From the NCBI GenBank assembly GCA_028622995.1, contig JAJQJQ010000006.1:1240001-1304000 (forward strand): a DNA stretch of 64,000 nucleotides. The letters are read 5' to 3'. Under the pieces are notes generated by a model. That model was not told the DNA's origin, searched no databases, and worked only from the letters and a program-made list of their open reading frames with translations. The DNA comes from Panagrolaimus kolymaensis. Its lineage: Eukaryota > Nematoda > Chromadorea > Rhabditida > Panagrolaimidae. Both the position numbers and the translations under genes were made by a program. Shown in pieces: positions 48,399-64,000 of the stretch (positions are counted from its first letter, which is position 1; the number at the start of each line of letters is the position of its first letter).

Positions 48399-50575
48399 CT
48401 ATTTTTTATTATCAGTTAAAGATATAATATGTGAATGAAGATTGAGAATCATAAGAGATTGGTACGATTTCAAGGTTGACATAACAGCAAATTGAACTTC
48501 GATGTTATTTCTGCAAGACGAAATCATTTGAACGATATTCGGATAAAGATCGATGAGATGATCAAGAATTGAGCCATTTATTGGTTTTGATGATTTTCCA
48601 TTAATTCGTTCAATAAGAGATGAAACAGCTTGTAAAACATAGATTACTTGTTGAATTCGTTGCGGTGAAAGTTGAATGACACTTTGTGCATCACGAGTAT
48701 ATGCATTGATAACCTAAACAACAACAGATTCAAAAGGTTTTTAAGCATAAAAGAAAATTACTTGTTTGCAATGAAGAAGTAAAGCTGAGATTGAATGCAC
48801 TTGAAGTGAATGTTCATGAAGCATCTTCTTTCCATCTTTATCACTTGTATCAGCCTTGTTAGAAGATTGTCGACGAATTTGGATTTTTGATAACGAAAGT
48901 AAAGCTCCAAAGCTAGCTTTACATAAATCTGTTCGTTGCTTACACAAATCTAAAAACAAGAAGATGAGAAAGAAGTGGTAAGGACGAAGAAACAGCAAAC
49001 CAAATGTATTATCAAAATCAAGGATGGAAGCTTTTTTGAGAACATCAAGAACATGTTGCATAAAATCCAATGGAAGAATGGAAGCAAATGGTAAAATTTC
49101 TTTTTGAATCAGCAAAATGAGTTTACAATCCATGAATTCAAGGCTTCTTCGTTCTTGAGTATTGAGTTTCTTGCTATTTCGTGTTTGAGAGAAGATAAAT
49201 TTGTCGATGATGTTGATGAATGAGAGCCAAATGGATTTGAAGTTATCAGGATGTTGGCGAGCTATTGGAAGTCCAACATAACACACGGACATAAACGCAG
49301 AGATACAATTGATCAAATTGGCAGTAGTGGCACGTTGATATCGTAAGACAAGAGGATCAGAAAGCCCCTAAAAGTAATTATGTATGAAATAGGAAACTAC
49401 ACTGAAAAAAAAGGTAGCGAATAAGTCAATAAAATGTAACACAATTCAATACTAGTTTCGAACAAAAAAATACAGAAAGTATACAAACTGGTGTAATTAG
49501 GAGATCACTCCCTGTAAATTGTCTCCAAATTGGAGCTTCAAACACTACCATTTTTCCAGAATCTGACTTAGTCAATGAAAAATCGCTACTTTTTTTTTTT
49601 CAGTGTAAAAAAAGAAAAACTTACATGAATTATTGTAATCAAAACTCTATTATTAGCATTTTCTTTGATTGTTGCAAGTTGAGAATAAAATTCAATAACG
49701 AATATGAGGCAAAGATCAGCAAAATGAATGAGTGGACTTGAATCATGTTTAGTGAAAACTCGAATCCTTTCAACCAATGAAGAGAGAATCTAAAAACGAA
49801 ATTTTAAGTAAACGAATCATTCAAAAAGCATCAAAAACACTCACATCCGAAAGCATAACATGCCATGAAGAAGGTGACAAATCATCTGAATGAGAAATGA
49901 TGATTTGAAAGAGAGTTTCACATGCATTTTTTCTAACATCATATCGGACATCAACAGACAGGTTAGCTAGAGATCCCAAAAGTAAAAGCCATATTTGTTG
50001 AACATTTGCTTCACCATGATGCTTGAGTCGAACACGAATTTGATCAGAAATATTCCATAAAAGATTGATGGCTGAGAACGAAGTATTCAATGACTTTGAT
50101 TGCTTTCCAAATGCTTGCACTGTTGGTAAAAGAAGCTTCAATGATTTGAATGGAACATTGTTCAAGAAGCGTTTGCAAATTTGATTGACTGAAGAATAAG
50201 AAGTTTCAATTGATCGATCAGAGCTTCTAAAATTAAGAGTGAAAGTTAGTGAAGCTCGTCAGACAAATACAAGCAACAAGAAAAAAGCTTTAAAAACCAT
50301 TAACATACCTTTCATCTTGAGCAACTTTCAAAATAATTCCAATAGTGCTTTCCCATATATCATCATTAAATTTATCACTTCCGAGGGTTTTAGTAACCCA
50401 TTCAAGTTGTCGATTTTGTTCATCATTGAATTTTGAGGATGTTGAATTGATGATTGATTTTTTCTAAAAACAATTTTTTTGAATGAAACTCAAAAAACGA
50501 CAAGTTTAGGGAACCAAACAAAACCTTTTCTTTCTTTACAGGAGTGGCTTTAGTTTGAATAATATTTGTTGACAT
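48399..50575 (-). CDS. MON2-like protein, C-terminal portion only
   Basis: Exons 50525-50575, 50309-50463, 49845-50226, 49625-49789, 49001-49367, 48762-48949, 48399-48713; 540 aa. The segment LLWNISDQIRVRL, then IWLLLLGSLANLSVDVRYDVRKNACETLFQII, SPSSWHVML and a helical repeat tail resembles the C-terminal HEAT region of MON2, a large Golgi/endosome trafficking protein related to Sec7-type Arf-GEFs. Full-length MON2 is about three times longer. The model starts with its own ATG and a basic leader (TKATPVKKEKKKS) after which no upstream MON2 domains are found within the window. It may be a truncated paralog or a gene split by rearrangement. The family call rests on pattern recognition only. Confidence 0.7.
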
Positions 50576-52197
50576 TGTTATTTTTGAAAATAAAAGTTTG
50601 GAATAAACTTTTCCTGAAAATGCAGGAACAAACACAAAAAAATGGAAAGAAAACAGTAAATTTTTTATTTTTTCTTCGATCTGAAAATATTTTAATTTTG
50701 CAAAAAGCAAAAAAAAAATGCAAGTTTTTTATCATCGATGTTTGCAAATCTGTTTCTTCGAAATTTTGCTTTAGATTCTTTAATTAATGAAGATGGTTAT
50801 TATTCTGTTAAAGCAATCGGAAAAATGTTATGTTTGGCAAGATTATGCTGAAGATAAATTATTCGTTTCTTACCATGAGTTTATGAGACATAAGAAGGTC
50901 CTTGGATTTTTTTCATAATGGATGATTCTCATTCACTGAGCCCCTTTTTTCTGGTTTACACATTACTTGGATCTTCATGATATCCAAAAAAAATATTTAA
51001 TTAAAAAAATTTTAAAGTTCGTTTAGCAAGATTTATCTAAACTTTGCAAATTAGTTTTCGTAATTTTCTAATCTTTTTTATTTCTCAAAAACTAATTACA
51101 CTAATAAAAAACTTCAATGGTTTCTTCATTAATTAACTGACATGGAAGCAGCTGCTAAAGTTCAAGAAGTAATTATTTCTTTCTAGCCAAAGTGAAAACG
51201 ATTCCCATATTTTCAATTTAAAAATAAGGATATTATTATTATCGTTTAACGAAGATGGTTGTATGTCAGCTTTTTTGAATAAGTTTGCTTCTTTTTTTCT
51301 TCACATTTATGCTTTGTGTGTAGTAGGTTAATACTTTCATTTTTATAAAAATGCAGAAAAAGCTCTGATCAACAAAAAAAAATGCCAAAAAATAATAATT
51401 TAGGAAAAGCAAAATAGCAAAAAATAGATAAAAGCAAATTAATTATGCACTTTAATAAAACATTGCAAGTAAAAAAAAGATTTTTTTGATTTGATTTTGT
51501 TGAAATGGAAGGATCAGCGTTTTCATCTTTTTGAGGACGATGATTCCTAAAAAAAAATATTTTGGATTAAATAATTTTCCTAATAACCAAATTTTTCTCT
51601 AACGCCACTAGGGTTGTTAAATTTACCGGTAAATTCATTTTCTTGGTAAATTTACCGGTAAATTTACCAGTCAATTTACCGGTAAATTTACCAGTCAATT
51701 TACCGGTAAATTTACCGGATTTACCGGATTTACCCAATTTTAGTTCAAAAAAAATTTTAGTCGGTAAATTTACCGAGGCGCAACCCTAAACGCCACTGAA
51801 AGTTTTAAAACTGCCACTTTTTTATGAAAAAAAGAAGCTTTCATCGATCAAAAAAAAAAAACACATGAATATGTCAATCGGGAAGTTGAAGTTATCAAGT
51901 AATCAAAACTGTTGTTTACTACAAAAGATTAAAAATTTGGTATTTATTTTTCTCGTTCGCCACTGTTAAATCCTTTTTTACAATCTTTTTTTCTTGACTA
52001 AATTTTTTTTAAAGAAATAAACATTCCCAAAATAAAAATATAGCAAATAAATAAATAATAAGCATTTTCGTTAAAGCAACAAAAAAAATGTGGGGAAAAT
52101 GTATCAAAGAAAAAGGTAAGAATGGAAAGTAAAAAATACAATATTTCGTGATTGATTATGTAAGGTTTCATAGATTTCGAATAATATAATAATGCGT
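50576..52197. other. Intergenic region
   Basis: AT-rich spacer between two minus-strand genes, holding one hAT-like element. No gene seen. Confidence 0.6.
51601..51796. mobile_element. hAT-like MITE with GGTAAATTTACC palindrome repeats
   Basis: The element at 51609-51788 (180 bp) is flanked by an exact 8-bp repeat AACGCCAC (51601-51608, 51789-51796). Ends are TAGGGTTG ... CAACCCTA. The interior is a run of self-complementary GGTAAATTTACC units. It has the same plan as the element at 6418 but a different palindrome. Confidence 0.82.
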
Positions 52198-54936
<2,739 letters not shown>

Positions 54937-57900
54937 CTTCCCAAATTCTTCGATTTTTCTTCTAAAACTCAGACATAAAGATTTATTTATAAATTAAAAA
55001 GAATATATAAAAAAGCAAAAATTTAGCGAGTTTGTTTAAAGGATAATGGACAGACAACATAAAAAAGATATCTGAGGAAGCAAGAAATTAATCAAATATA
55101 TCCTTTAAACTTGGTCACATTAAAACAGTTTTAAAAACATTCAAATCCAAAATTTCCTCCACCTCCACTTGTCCAGCCAAAAACTGTCACCTGAGCAACA
55201 TGAGGAAAACCAGAAAAAAGTAAGGTTATTTTCATTTTTAGATTGCGCGAAAAAATAAAGTTTAATCTTGTTTTGATTATTAAAACCAAATGAAAAGAGA
55301 AAAATTCTTTGAGGTAGTTAGAAAAGTTTCAACAAAACAAAATTAACAAAAATATTATAAAAAAAAATCGAATAAAAACAAGGATGTCAAAAAAAGGGAA
55401 TGAATGAATGTGTCATCAACGTTGAAAAAAAAAATGAAGCACAAAAAGAAGAAAGTCGTCGGTTGGTAGTAATGGTGGTGGTTGGTTGGTTGGTGTACAT
55501 CCAAAAGAGAGAAAAAGGAGAATCGACTAAGGAAAGAAAAAAAAATTGCGTTTGTATACGCAGCTTTTTTATGAATGCAGCAGCAACAACAGCAATGTTT
55601 GTCCTGAATGCTCAAGTAAAAGTCTTTGTAAAAAAAAAGACAGAGAAAAATAAAAAGGCAGAGAGAAACATGAAAATGAAAAAAGGAAAATATATTTTTG
55701 CGCAACAAAAAGAAAATAGTAAAAATATTGCGGAAAAAAAGGTGGTTGGCTGCAAAAATAAAATGAGTGAGGGATTTTTACATGATGACTAAAAATGGTT
55801 TGCGCTCATTTCAGAAAAATTTATTTAGACTTTTTGTGACACAACGTTTTATAAAAAATGGAGCAATTTTCAAAACCTTTAGCCGAAATTTTATGCTCTC
55901 AATGTTCCTTAGTTTACTTTTAGAATATCCCTTTTGTAAAAATGCTATCAATTCTAAGCAGCCTTTTTTAACGCAAAAAATGACCAACGCAGACCGATAA
56001 CAGAAAATTAACAAACACCTTTTTCATGAGTCGTGTGTCATCTAAATAATACCCGCAGAAACAAAAACTAAAAAATTGAAGTCGACGACTATTCGTGGCA
56101 ATATAAAAGTAAAAAATCGAATGAAATATTTCGAAATAGACAAAGCTTTTTTTATTTTTTATTTACTACGCTTCGAAAGCAAAAAATTTAGTCCATCGAA
56201 TTTCAATAAACGCGAACATAAAGAAAGAAGAAGAAGAAAAAATGAACTCACAATCTGTAAGCATTATACACACTCATGATGAATGTAAATGATATTGTTG
56301 TAGGTTAATTACGTATGAATAATCTAAAAGCATGATTCAATTTAATTACACACCTTTAAATTAAAAAATTTGTGATTCCGAAAAATAAAATGGATGTTTT
56401 ACAAATAAACTCGGCGCGATAAAAACTCATCAATAAATAAACGTTTACTTTTTTATAAATTGAGTTCTTTTTGAGTTCAAAGATTTACAGAAAATTAAGA
56501 AGAAAATAAAAGTCATAAAAATGGCATAATTGAAAAGGTAAAAAAAAAATAAAATGTTAGAAAGAAAGTAAAAAAAGAAAACAATGGTAAAGTGATGTAT
56601 GGTCGGTCTAAGCAAAACTCAACGTTCTAATTTACTCAACATAGTTAAAAAGGGCTATAAAAGGTTTGTATTTTATCAAACACAAAAAAAAACATTTAGG
56701 CAAAGAGATAGTTAGTAAACCCTTAACAAAAAAAATCGTTATTATTTACGAAAAATTATGATTACTGTAAGCAAACGATGAAAGCCTCAATGCTTGGGGA
56801 AGCGATGTTCAAAAAAAATTATCACAAAAATATCAAGAAGAAAGAAAACTTCAGAAGGTAAAGTTAATCCATCGGTTAATTCGCCTGATTTTCAAGCACT
56901 AAAAAACAAAATATTAGTCATATTTTTTTTCTCTCAAGTTTAACAATATTCTTTTTTTGCCACCTACAACAGGCAACTCCTTCAAAGCTTGATTAGCAGC
57001 ATCATTTCTTCCACCATCATCATCCTCTCACTCAATCACTAAAAAGAAAAGAAGTAAATTGTTGTTAGTCATAATTTTTTTTCCAGAACTTTTTTTTATC
57101 TTTTTTGTACCAAAAACACTGACAAAAGAAAAAGAAGGAAAGAAAAAAGCAACCAATTTGGAGATAGAAAGATAGATTCTTCTCCTCATGTTCAAAAACT
57201 CCCATGAGCCTATTTTTTTTATTTTAGTTTTTCTCGCTTTTTTGGTTATGTTTTTCTTTCTGCGAATTTTTTGATTATATTATCTTTTTTTGGACATTGA
57301 AGTAATAATAATCCATAAAAAAACTATTATTTTTTTATCGAATAATAGTTTATCATAAACTAAACTAAAAAAATTATGATCAAAAAAAATTGAAACGTAG
57401 GTTCTTGTTCCAACGTTAGTTAGTTACTCGGCGGATGGAAATAAAATTCGATAAAAAGAAAAACAAAAGCAGCTAAAAGTAAAGCTATCGTCGATTACTA
57501 ACTTTGCTGAACTAAAAAATTATTTCTTGCAATTTGATACCTTTTCTTTTTTCTTTTGCTCTCACTTATTTTTATTTTCTTATAGATGACTGACTTAAAA
57601 ACGGATGATTGAAGGAGAGAGAGAGAGAGGAAGGAGGAAAAGAAACATTCGCAGATTTTTTAAAGACAATTGCAATTGATTTTATTTTGAGTTGAAAGAA
57701 GAAAAAAGTCTTTAAAAATTTTTAATAATAAAAAAAGTTATTTATTTGGTTAATGTATGCGAAAATTTGGATAACTCCAATAAATTTATTGACATAGATC
57801 AAACGGTGATTGGGTAAAAGAGGGAGTAAATAAAGTCTTCTTTACGGTCAAAATTTTTTTTATTGTTGTGGATCAAAAAAATACTGCAGAAACTAAAACA

Positions 57901-59120
57901 CAAAAAAATTTAAAAGCAAAACAGCGGATTTTATCTTTTACTCAACTATTATTTTTTTTTATTATCAAACCTTAAAACTTGATTTTGGTGATATTTTTTA
58001 GTTAGTAATAAAGCAAGCTATTTTGTCCCTCCACCAAAATAACGTTAATAAGCTAAAAAAGAAACAAAAAATGGACTAAAATGCTTTCGTATTTAAAAAT
58101 TTATAAAGCGACTATCATGAATGAGTTCGTGATATTTGCTAAGGTAAAGCAAACCAAAACAACTACAAAAATAAAAATAAAACTTTTTTACATTGACATT
58201 TTTGGAACGTCATCTTCTTCCTCCACCGCAAAATTTTCATACTCGATGGCATAAGTAAAAGAAAAGAAGCTTTATTCTCCTCCTTTTTTTAGTTTCATGC
58301 TTTTAAAAAAAGATGTTCCAGAAAAAGAAAAGCAACAACCGAAGCAGCAGAAACATACAAAAAAAAAGCAAAGCAAGAAGAAGCGGCTGCAGCAGCAAGC
58401 ATAAGAAAGGATTTAATTGAATGAAATTTCATGCCCTCACTCGCTTGCTTTACATTGGCGTGCATCTTCTTCTTTCTATTCCTTTTCCTCATCCATCCAT
58501 TCTTTGAGACGACGACTTCCAAAAAAAGAAGACATAAGCTTACATCTTCTTTTTTGGTGTGGTATAAAAACTTGCGCAAAAGTATTATAAATATGGGACA
58601 AGAAGATGAAATCGAGGCCAACCACCACCAACAACAACTGCTTAAAAAGAAAAGAAAAATAAGAAATTTTTTATTTCGAATAAATGACAACCAGCTGGAG
58701 CAGCAGCAACATCATCGATACTATGCGATGGCGGCAGCGGACATCTTTTTTATTTCTTCATCTGACTACTGGCAGCAGCAGCAAAGAATAAGAAAAGCTA
58801 TAAATTGCAATAAAGATTGACATCCTCCTTTTTTTAACGACCGAATTATTTGAGGCAGATACATATGTACATTTTTCCAATGACAGTTGGTAAAAAAAAT
58901 GCTTCCGAAGCTAAAAGATTCACCTCCAAAACAAACAACAAAAATTTATGAATGATTTCCTTTATTTCAATGTTTAAAAATTGCTAACAAATTTAAGAAG
59001 AAAAAAATTGGCTAACAAAAACAAAAAACTTAGGTAATTAACAAAACAAAAAAAGTGAATGAAACATTAAAGTCAAAGCAAAAAACAAAAGAAGACAACA
59101 AACAAAAGAAGAAAATCTCA
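54937..59120. other. Intergenic region
   Basis: About 4.2 kb. It holds a small TTAA element (55036), long purine tracts and CAGCAG-like runs near 55.58 and 58.4-58.8 kb. A minus-strand stretch ending at 57038 after a TTTTTAG acceptor has stops in all frames and could be a noncoding 5' exon of klc-2. A 24-codon minus-strand open piece ending in a TAA at 58188 looks coding-like (acidic VEEEDDVPK) but has no clear acceptor. Confidence 0.5.
55036..55108. mobile_element. Very short TTAA-flanked inverted-repeat element
   Basis: A 65-bp sequence (55040-55104) with ends AGGATA ... TATCCT, flanked by TTAA. The ends resemble those of the AGGGAC and AGGACC families. It may be a decayed or solo-end derivative, or chance. 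Confidence 0.4.
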
Positions 59121-61494
59121 TTAAACGTAAAACTTATTTACAAATGGTTTGTACGAAAATTCGGAATGATTTTGGAAAAATTCAGGATCAATACATTCAT
59201 TGAAACCAAGATAAGGATTTCGACCAGAAATAGTAAATTTGACTTCATTGTCTTGAGTATGAAGCTCAGGAATTGATTGAATGAAAGATACAAGCATTGA
59301 AGGCATATACGGTAGAATTGGACCATTATCGATATCGATGATATATTCATGTGCTGTTGATCTTGCACGTTTGACAATCATGGATGAAAGCTAAAAACAT
59401 CTTTTGTTAGAATAAAAAATGTAAAGCAAAACAACATACATTCAAAGATTTCATAGCTCCATTCTCAAATATTTGTGATGCAATGATAGTTGGTGGAAGG
59501 CCAGCTTGAGAACCAGTTGTTGAACAAAAATCCTTTGAAACAAGAAGAAAATTACAAAATGATTGAATGCTTTTAGGTTCGGATATCACAGCAGTTGAAC
59601 GGCTTGCATCATTTATTGAATTATCAAATGGAGCATTTGATGTATCATCAGGTGAATTATTTGTAAGAGCAGAATATACAGAAAAATCAGATATTGTTGG
59701 ACTAAAAATTAAGCTTCATTATGATGAAAGGAGAAAGGCAGGACTCACTGTCTACCAAAGCCTAGATTCGTTCGAGGCGAAATTCCTATCTCTTTGAGCC
59801 ATGCATCATGATCCATTGCATCATCATTATCTCCAGGACTTTCAAGCAAATCATCACTTATTAGTGGCTTTTTAACAGGCGTTGGAATGTTCTTTTTGCC
59901 TAAAAAGAAAGAGAAATGTATGAAAAAATGACAATAAAAGTTTCAATCAAAAATGCTAAAATAATCCATGCTTAAGAACGTCTTCCATCAATGCATTAAT
60001 TACATAAACATACCATTTTTCGTTTCATCAATAGGTATAATATCCAAACCAGCCAAAGTATTATCATCGCATGGAAATGAGATATTCTTGGATAATCTTC
60101 GGTTATAATTTCGACCAGAAAGAGGAAGTTCAAATTTGATTCCTAAAAGTGTAAAACATTAGTCATCCAAAAGCTAAATAAATGCATTACCTTCATCTCT
60201 TAAAATTTGTCGAAGACCCGATGTTGTTGGAGTAATAATAACTCGATGTTTAGGTTTACCATTTACAGCCCAAATCGTATCATTACATGTTGCATCCAAA
60301 TTGGTTTCATTCAAATTTGAGTATTTTGTAAATAGGATAGTCGTATTATGAGCAAAAAGATAGAAAGAACGTCGATCGCTTAATCTCCAATCATAATAAA
60401 GCTCTTCAAACGTTCGCTTCCTAAAACAAAGAGAAAAGTTATTTTAGCTTTTGAGTAGCATCACATGACAAAAAATCATACCATTTTTCACGAAGATTTT
60501 CAACATATTGTTTTCCCATTTGTTGTAAACTTGGTTTAGGTTTTTCTTGTAAAGATGATCGTCGTTGAGAATCAAGTCGCGGATACATGTTTAAACCCAT
60601 TTCAGTTAAATCAGGATATTGATAGTAACAAGTACTTGCTCGCAAACGTGCCAATGGAGTCAAAAAATTCAAAGCACTCTAAAACATGCTTCAATTTTTT
60701 AAGAGGAAAGTATTCAAAAAATCGAACCTTATCATCAGCTTCCAAATCCATACCAAGAATAACACGTTTTCCAACCACAATATCATCATTTTTGATATAT
60801 ATTTGACTAGTTGATTTTGCTTTGGCTTCTTTCATCCATGGAAATGGTTTACAACTTGAAATTTTTATTTTAAATCCAGGTCGAAGATCCATTGGTATTT
60901 CAGTTAGTTCTTTTTTAGGAGCAGTAAAATCCAGAGTCTTCCTTGCTGAACATGAACTTGATGCATAAAGTGATGTAAGAGATGAAAAATCAATTGGACC
61001 CAAGTTCTGTAATTTTGCTATCATTATTAAAAGCTTGTGAATAGGTAGAAAACATACATTTAGATTAACCTTGGATGATTTTGGAGAATCAGATGGAAGA
61101 AATTTCTTTTCAGCACTTCGAAGAGTAAGTTTACGTGGAGATGGATTATCAAGTCGAGGCTTTTTACATGGTGTTAGTTTCTGAAAAAAAAGAAAGATTT
61201 GACGTGATAGGTAATAGTAATGGCATGAATTGAGCACGTATATATAAAGCAAAAGGTACACACCTTGAATGGATTAACATACTTTCTTGGTGATGATCGA
61301 ACAGGACTTGGTGGAACATTTTTAACTGGAGATTTTTGACTTGCTGATTTTGCGATGGAACTAAAAAGAAGAAGATATAAGTTAGAAATAAACCAAATCA
61401 AAAAAGAAACATACCTTGACTTTCTTTTGAGCACAAATTTTCGTTGACTATTTGGATTTTTTCTTGCTGGTGATGGATTTTTAGTTTGTACCAT
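59121..61494 (-). CDS. dnsn-1: DONSON homolog, replicative helicase loading factor
   Basis: Ten exons: 61415-61494, 61264-61360, 61058-61180, 60728-61006, 60482-60678, 60191-60420, 60014-60142, 59749-59899, 59440-59701, 59121-59390; 605 aa. The N-terminus is basic and disordered with SPxK/SPRK repeats, likely CDK sites. Conserved DONSON segments: RASTCYYQYPDL...MYPRLD, FEELYYDWRLSDRRSFYLFA, HRVIITPTTSGLRQILRDEG followed by IKFELPLSG, GSQAGLPPTIIAS, and a final domain with ARSTAHEYIIDIDNGPILP. DONSON/DNSN-1 delivers GINS to MCM during CMG helicase assembly at S phase. One small helix region before the last exons is acidic (SDDLLESPGDNDD). Confidence 0.93.
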
Positions 61495-64000
61495 TGCAGA
61501 TATAATATTTGAGTAACTAATTAACAAAATAACACCAATTTAAAACTACCACCATAAATTATACTTTTTTTTATAATCAAAAAAAGGAATGATGAAGAAA
61601 AAAAGAAACTAATTTCTTTTGTTTTTCTTTTTTGAATTGCGACGATGCAGAAAAAAGGATTACAAAAAAATTCAAAAAAAATTATTGGCGCCTTCAACGA
61701 AGAAAAAAAAGGATGCGAGAAAGAAAGGGAAAAGTCTCAGAGGCAAAATTTTTTTCAAGGAACGTGAAAGTGAATGAATGAAAAAATTGTTGCTAAAATA
61801 CAGTATTCAATAAAGCAGATTTTTATGGATAAAATTTACTTATGTGACTAAAAAAATTGTTATTTAATTAATAAACGGATAACATTGGACATGTGAGGAT
61901 ATTACTATAAACGTGATAAATTTGATAGTAAATTCAGTAACATCGCAGTCAACAGCAGCAGATGTTAAGGTTCTTCATTGATGGCGCGTTTCGAAGTTAG
62001 ACAATAATAAATTCAAACTTCACAATCTGTTAAGAATCAAGGAGGATACTATGCTTTTATGATTGCGATAAACCTATGTTTGTTAAAACTCAAATTGTTC
62101 CATTTTGAAGGATTTTTTGGTTTCCATCAAACTCAAATTTATCCCACGCTTCTGTACTTTTTATTTACAACAATTTTTTTTCAGTTCTTCAAGCAAAGAA
62201 CATTTACTTATTGCTGCTACCCAATTAAATTTACCTAACGTCAAATTACATTTTTTTTAAAAATGAAACTTTGCGTACTTCAAATTTTGTTAACTTTGCT
62301 GCAACTTTTTGGAAATACATTTTTTATTTCTTTAACCTTTTCTTAGATCTCATTTAATTAAAACTAAATTATAGCTTTGCTTTTCTGTTTTCAGCTACAG
62401 AGTTCATTTTTTTTAAACCCATTAAAAATTATAAATGTAAGTACAACTTTAAAATTTTAATGTGCTTTTTTTCATAGTTTCGAATTAAAACCCTCAAAAG
62501 CAAGCACCAAACATGGTTGAATCAAAAACACACTTGGGCACGGTCGGAGGACAATTTCCGAAATTTTGCGCTACATAATTTAAGCAAAGGGTCCTCCCTG
62601 TTGTTTTTTTTTGCCATTTTTATAATTTTTTGAATTCTTAGTTTTAAAGGGTTTGACTTTAAAGAATTTAATCACTTGAGCCAAATAATATAAAAAACAT
62701 CTTTCGGCACTTCGCCATTAAAGTTATTTTTACAGATTGAAAATTTTATTTCATCACAAGGATTTCTGCCTTCCAGCCAGAGCTGTCGGTGCATCGGAAA
62801 TTCTTCGAGTTTAGTTCCGGTGCGGCATCTCGGCAACACGAAAATCAAAACTAAACAGCTTTCTTTGCTTCTAGCTGATTTGTTTGCTTATCAAAGCTTT
62901 TATTATTTTCATAAAAATATCCTTAAGTTTCCTACAATACTTTGCTTTATTTCCTTGATAACTATGACATTTATTCTGAATCGGGAAAAAATTTATAACA
63001 AAAATCAAAGAGAATTTTTAAAAGATTTTAATGACGCTAATTATATTAATAATTAAATGTTTTAATTTTCCAGAGTATTTGGAGCTTTCAGAAATTTCAA
63101 AAAATAAAAAATTATTCTAAAATATTAGCAAAATTTTACTTCTAAATTTTAATTGTCTGTTCATATGTGAGTGCATTGCTTCTATCCAAACTTGTTTTTT
63201 TCGCTTTGCTATCAAAAGATCGACAAAAAGCAAAAAAATGAAAAGAAATATTTGCATTAAAGTCTTTTTAATTGTGAAACTCTTTTGAGCAAAAACTTGG
63301 CCATTTAATATTATAGAAATGAAGCGATTATAAATGGTGGTTTACTTTGGGGTGCTCTAAAGCACTGGAAATTAGGGGAAGGAGAGATAGGGTCTAACGT
63401 TGGGTTAAATAAGGGTTATCATTAAGGACATTGATAAACATGTATTTATAATTTTCTGAGACATTTTGTAAGTCGCTATGATGAGTAATTACACTTACGA
63501 TAATAAAAGAAATTGTAGTTAATTACATAAGCATTCTCAAATAGCTTTCTTGATGGCTAAAAGCAAAATATATATTGAACGACCAATTTGGTGCTTTAGG
63601 GTGTATTTGATCAATTTTAAGCCAGTTATTTTAGCCAATTATCTCTGTTTAAAGTTTTATTTTATACTCCACAAAAACTTATGTTTTTTAAAAAATTTGA
63701 TTGTCAATAAAAAATCATTAATTAATTTTATAAAGAAAGGTTTTTGAATGCTAGCTATTATTTTATTTATGTTAATTACTTCTTATTCGAATAAAAAAAT
63801 TTATATTTATCTCAAGTTTGATTCCGACTTATTCACCTAATGATAAATTCGCTACATAATCGAGTCCAAAAAGCTCTTCACAAATAAAACTAAAAATCAA
63901 TGAAACCTTGTTTAGCTAGATTTCTTTCTTTTTTGCTCCCTTTTCTCTTTCCTCTTCTTTCTTTTCTTTTTTTTCTTTTTTTTTTCTTTTTCTCCCCTTT
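61495..64000. other. Intergenic region at the right edge
   Basis: AT-rich DNA with two short GC-richer islands (about 62530-62605, 62760-62840) that contain partial inverted repeats and may be old MITE fragments. The window ends in a polypyrimidine tract (about 63920-64000). No gene is supported. Confidence 0.5.

Noticed and set aside
55355..55792. Overlapping frames of 117 and 130 codons on opposite strands
   Set aside because: Low-complexity Lys/Glu against Phe/Cys translations of a purine tract in the klc-2 upstream region.
58295..58820. Long frames on both strands (120-130 codons)
   Set aside because: They are driven by CAGCAG/CTGCTG and poly-purine tracts; no splice sites or recognisable domains.

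Overview
This is AT-rich eukaryotic DNA from a nematode. Nearly every gene is split by small introns (often 45-60 bp) with GTAAGT/GTATGT donors and TTTTTAG or TTTTCAG acceptors. The gene content is that of a roundworm: a tandem-domain cystathionine beta-synthase, an NLP-42-type neuropeptide precursor, a Cys-loop anion channel, RUND-1, KLC, SNAP-29 and DNSN-1 homologs. The species cannot be named from this window.

Layout, left to right. 1-7.4 kb: a ligand-gated chloride channel gene (+) whose long introns carry three copies of a 191-bp TTAA foldback element, a hAT-like element and a GC-rich element. 8.2-13.1 kb: small single-purpose genes (a DM9-like repeat protein, a short secreted peptide, a Met/Asn/Pro-repeat secreted protein, a Tyr/Asn-rich Cys peptide). 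14.6 kb: tRNA-Cys. 14.8-17.6 kb (-): PTRH2, COX16 and SNAP-29; the COX16 stop overlaps the PTRH2 start. 18.2-26.1 kb (+): the FACT subunit SSRP1 and cbs-1. 26.6-30.3 kb (-): rund-1. 32.5-33.3 kb (-): nlp-42. 36.7-40.4 kb (-): a plasma-membrane Ca2+ ATPase, followed by a broken, internally deleted second copy (41.5-42.6 kb) and repeat-rich DNA. 44.6-47.8 kb (+): a zinc-finger-like/protein kinase fusion with one apparent frameshift. 48.4-50.6 kb (-): a protein resembling only the C-terminal part of MON2. 52.2-54.9 kb (-): kinesin light chain. 59.1-61.5 kb (-): the replication factor DONSON/dnsn-1. The rest is AT-rich spacer.

The signal not explained by ordinary annotation is a short motif, CAGTTT (more loosely CAGTT[T/A]). 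It recurs about every 50-150 bp, nearly always on the + strand, in two sharply bounded domains: 1-7.8 kb and 26.4-32.2 kb. It fills introns and flanks of the channel gene (+) and of rund-1 (-), so its orientation does not follow the host gene. It is almost absent from the 18 kb between the domains and from the 30 kb to the right. By analogy with the CTGTTTCA upstream motif of nematode piRNA genes, and with nematodes whose piRNA loci lie inside active genes, I propose that these are arrays of tiny unidirectional transcription units (candidate piRNA loci). That is inference; small-RNA data would decide it.
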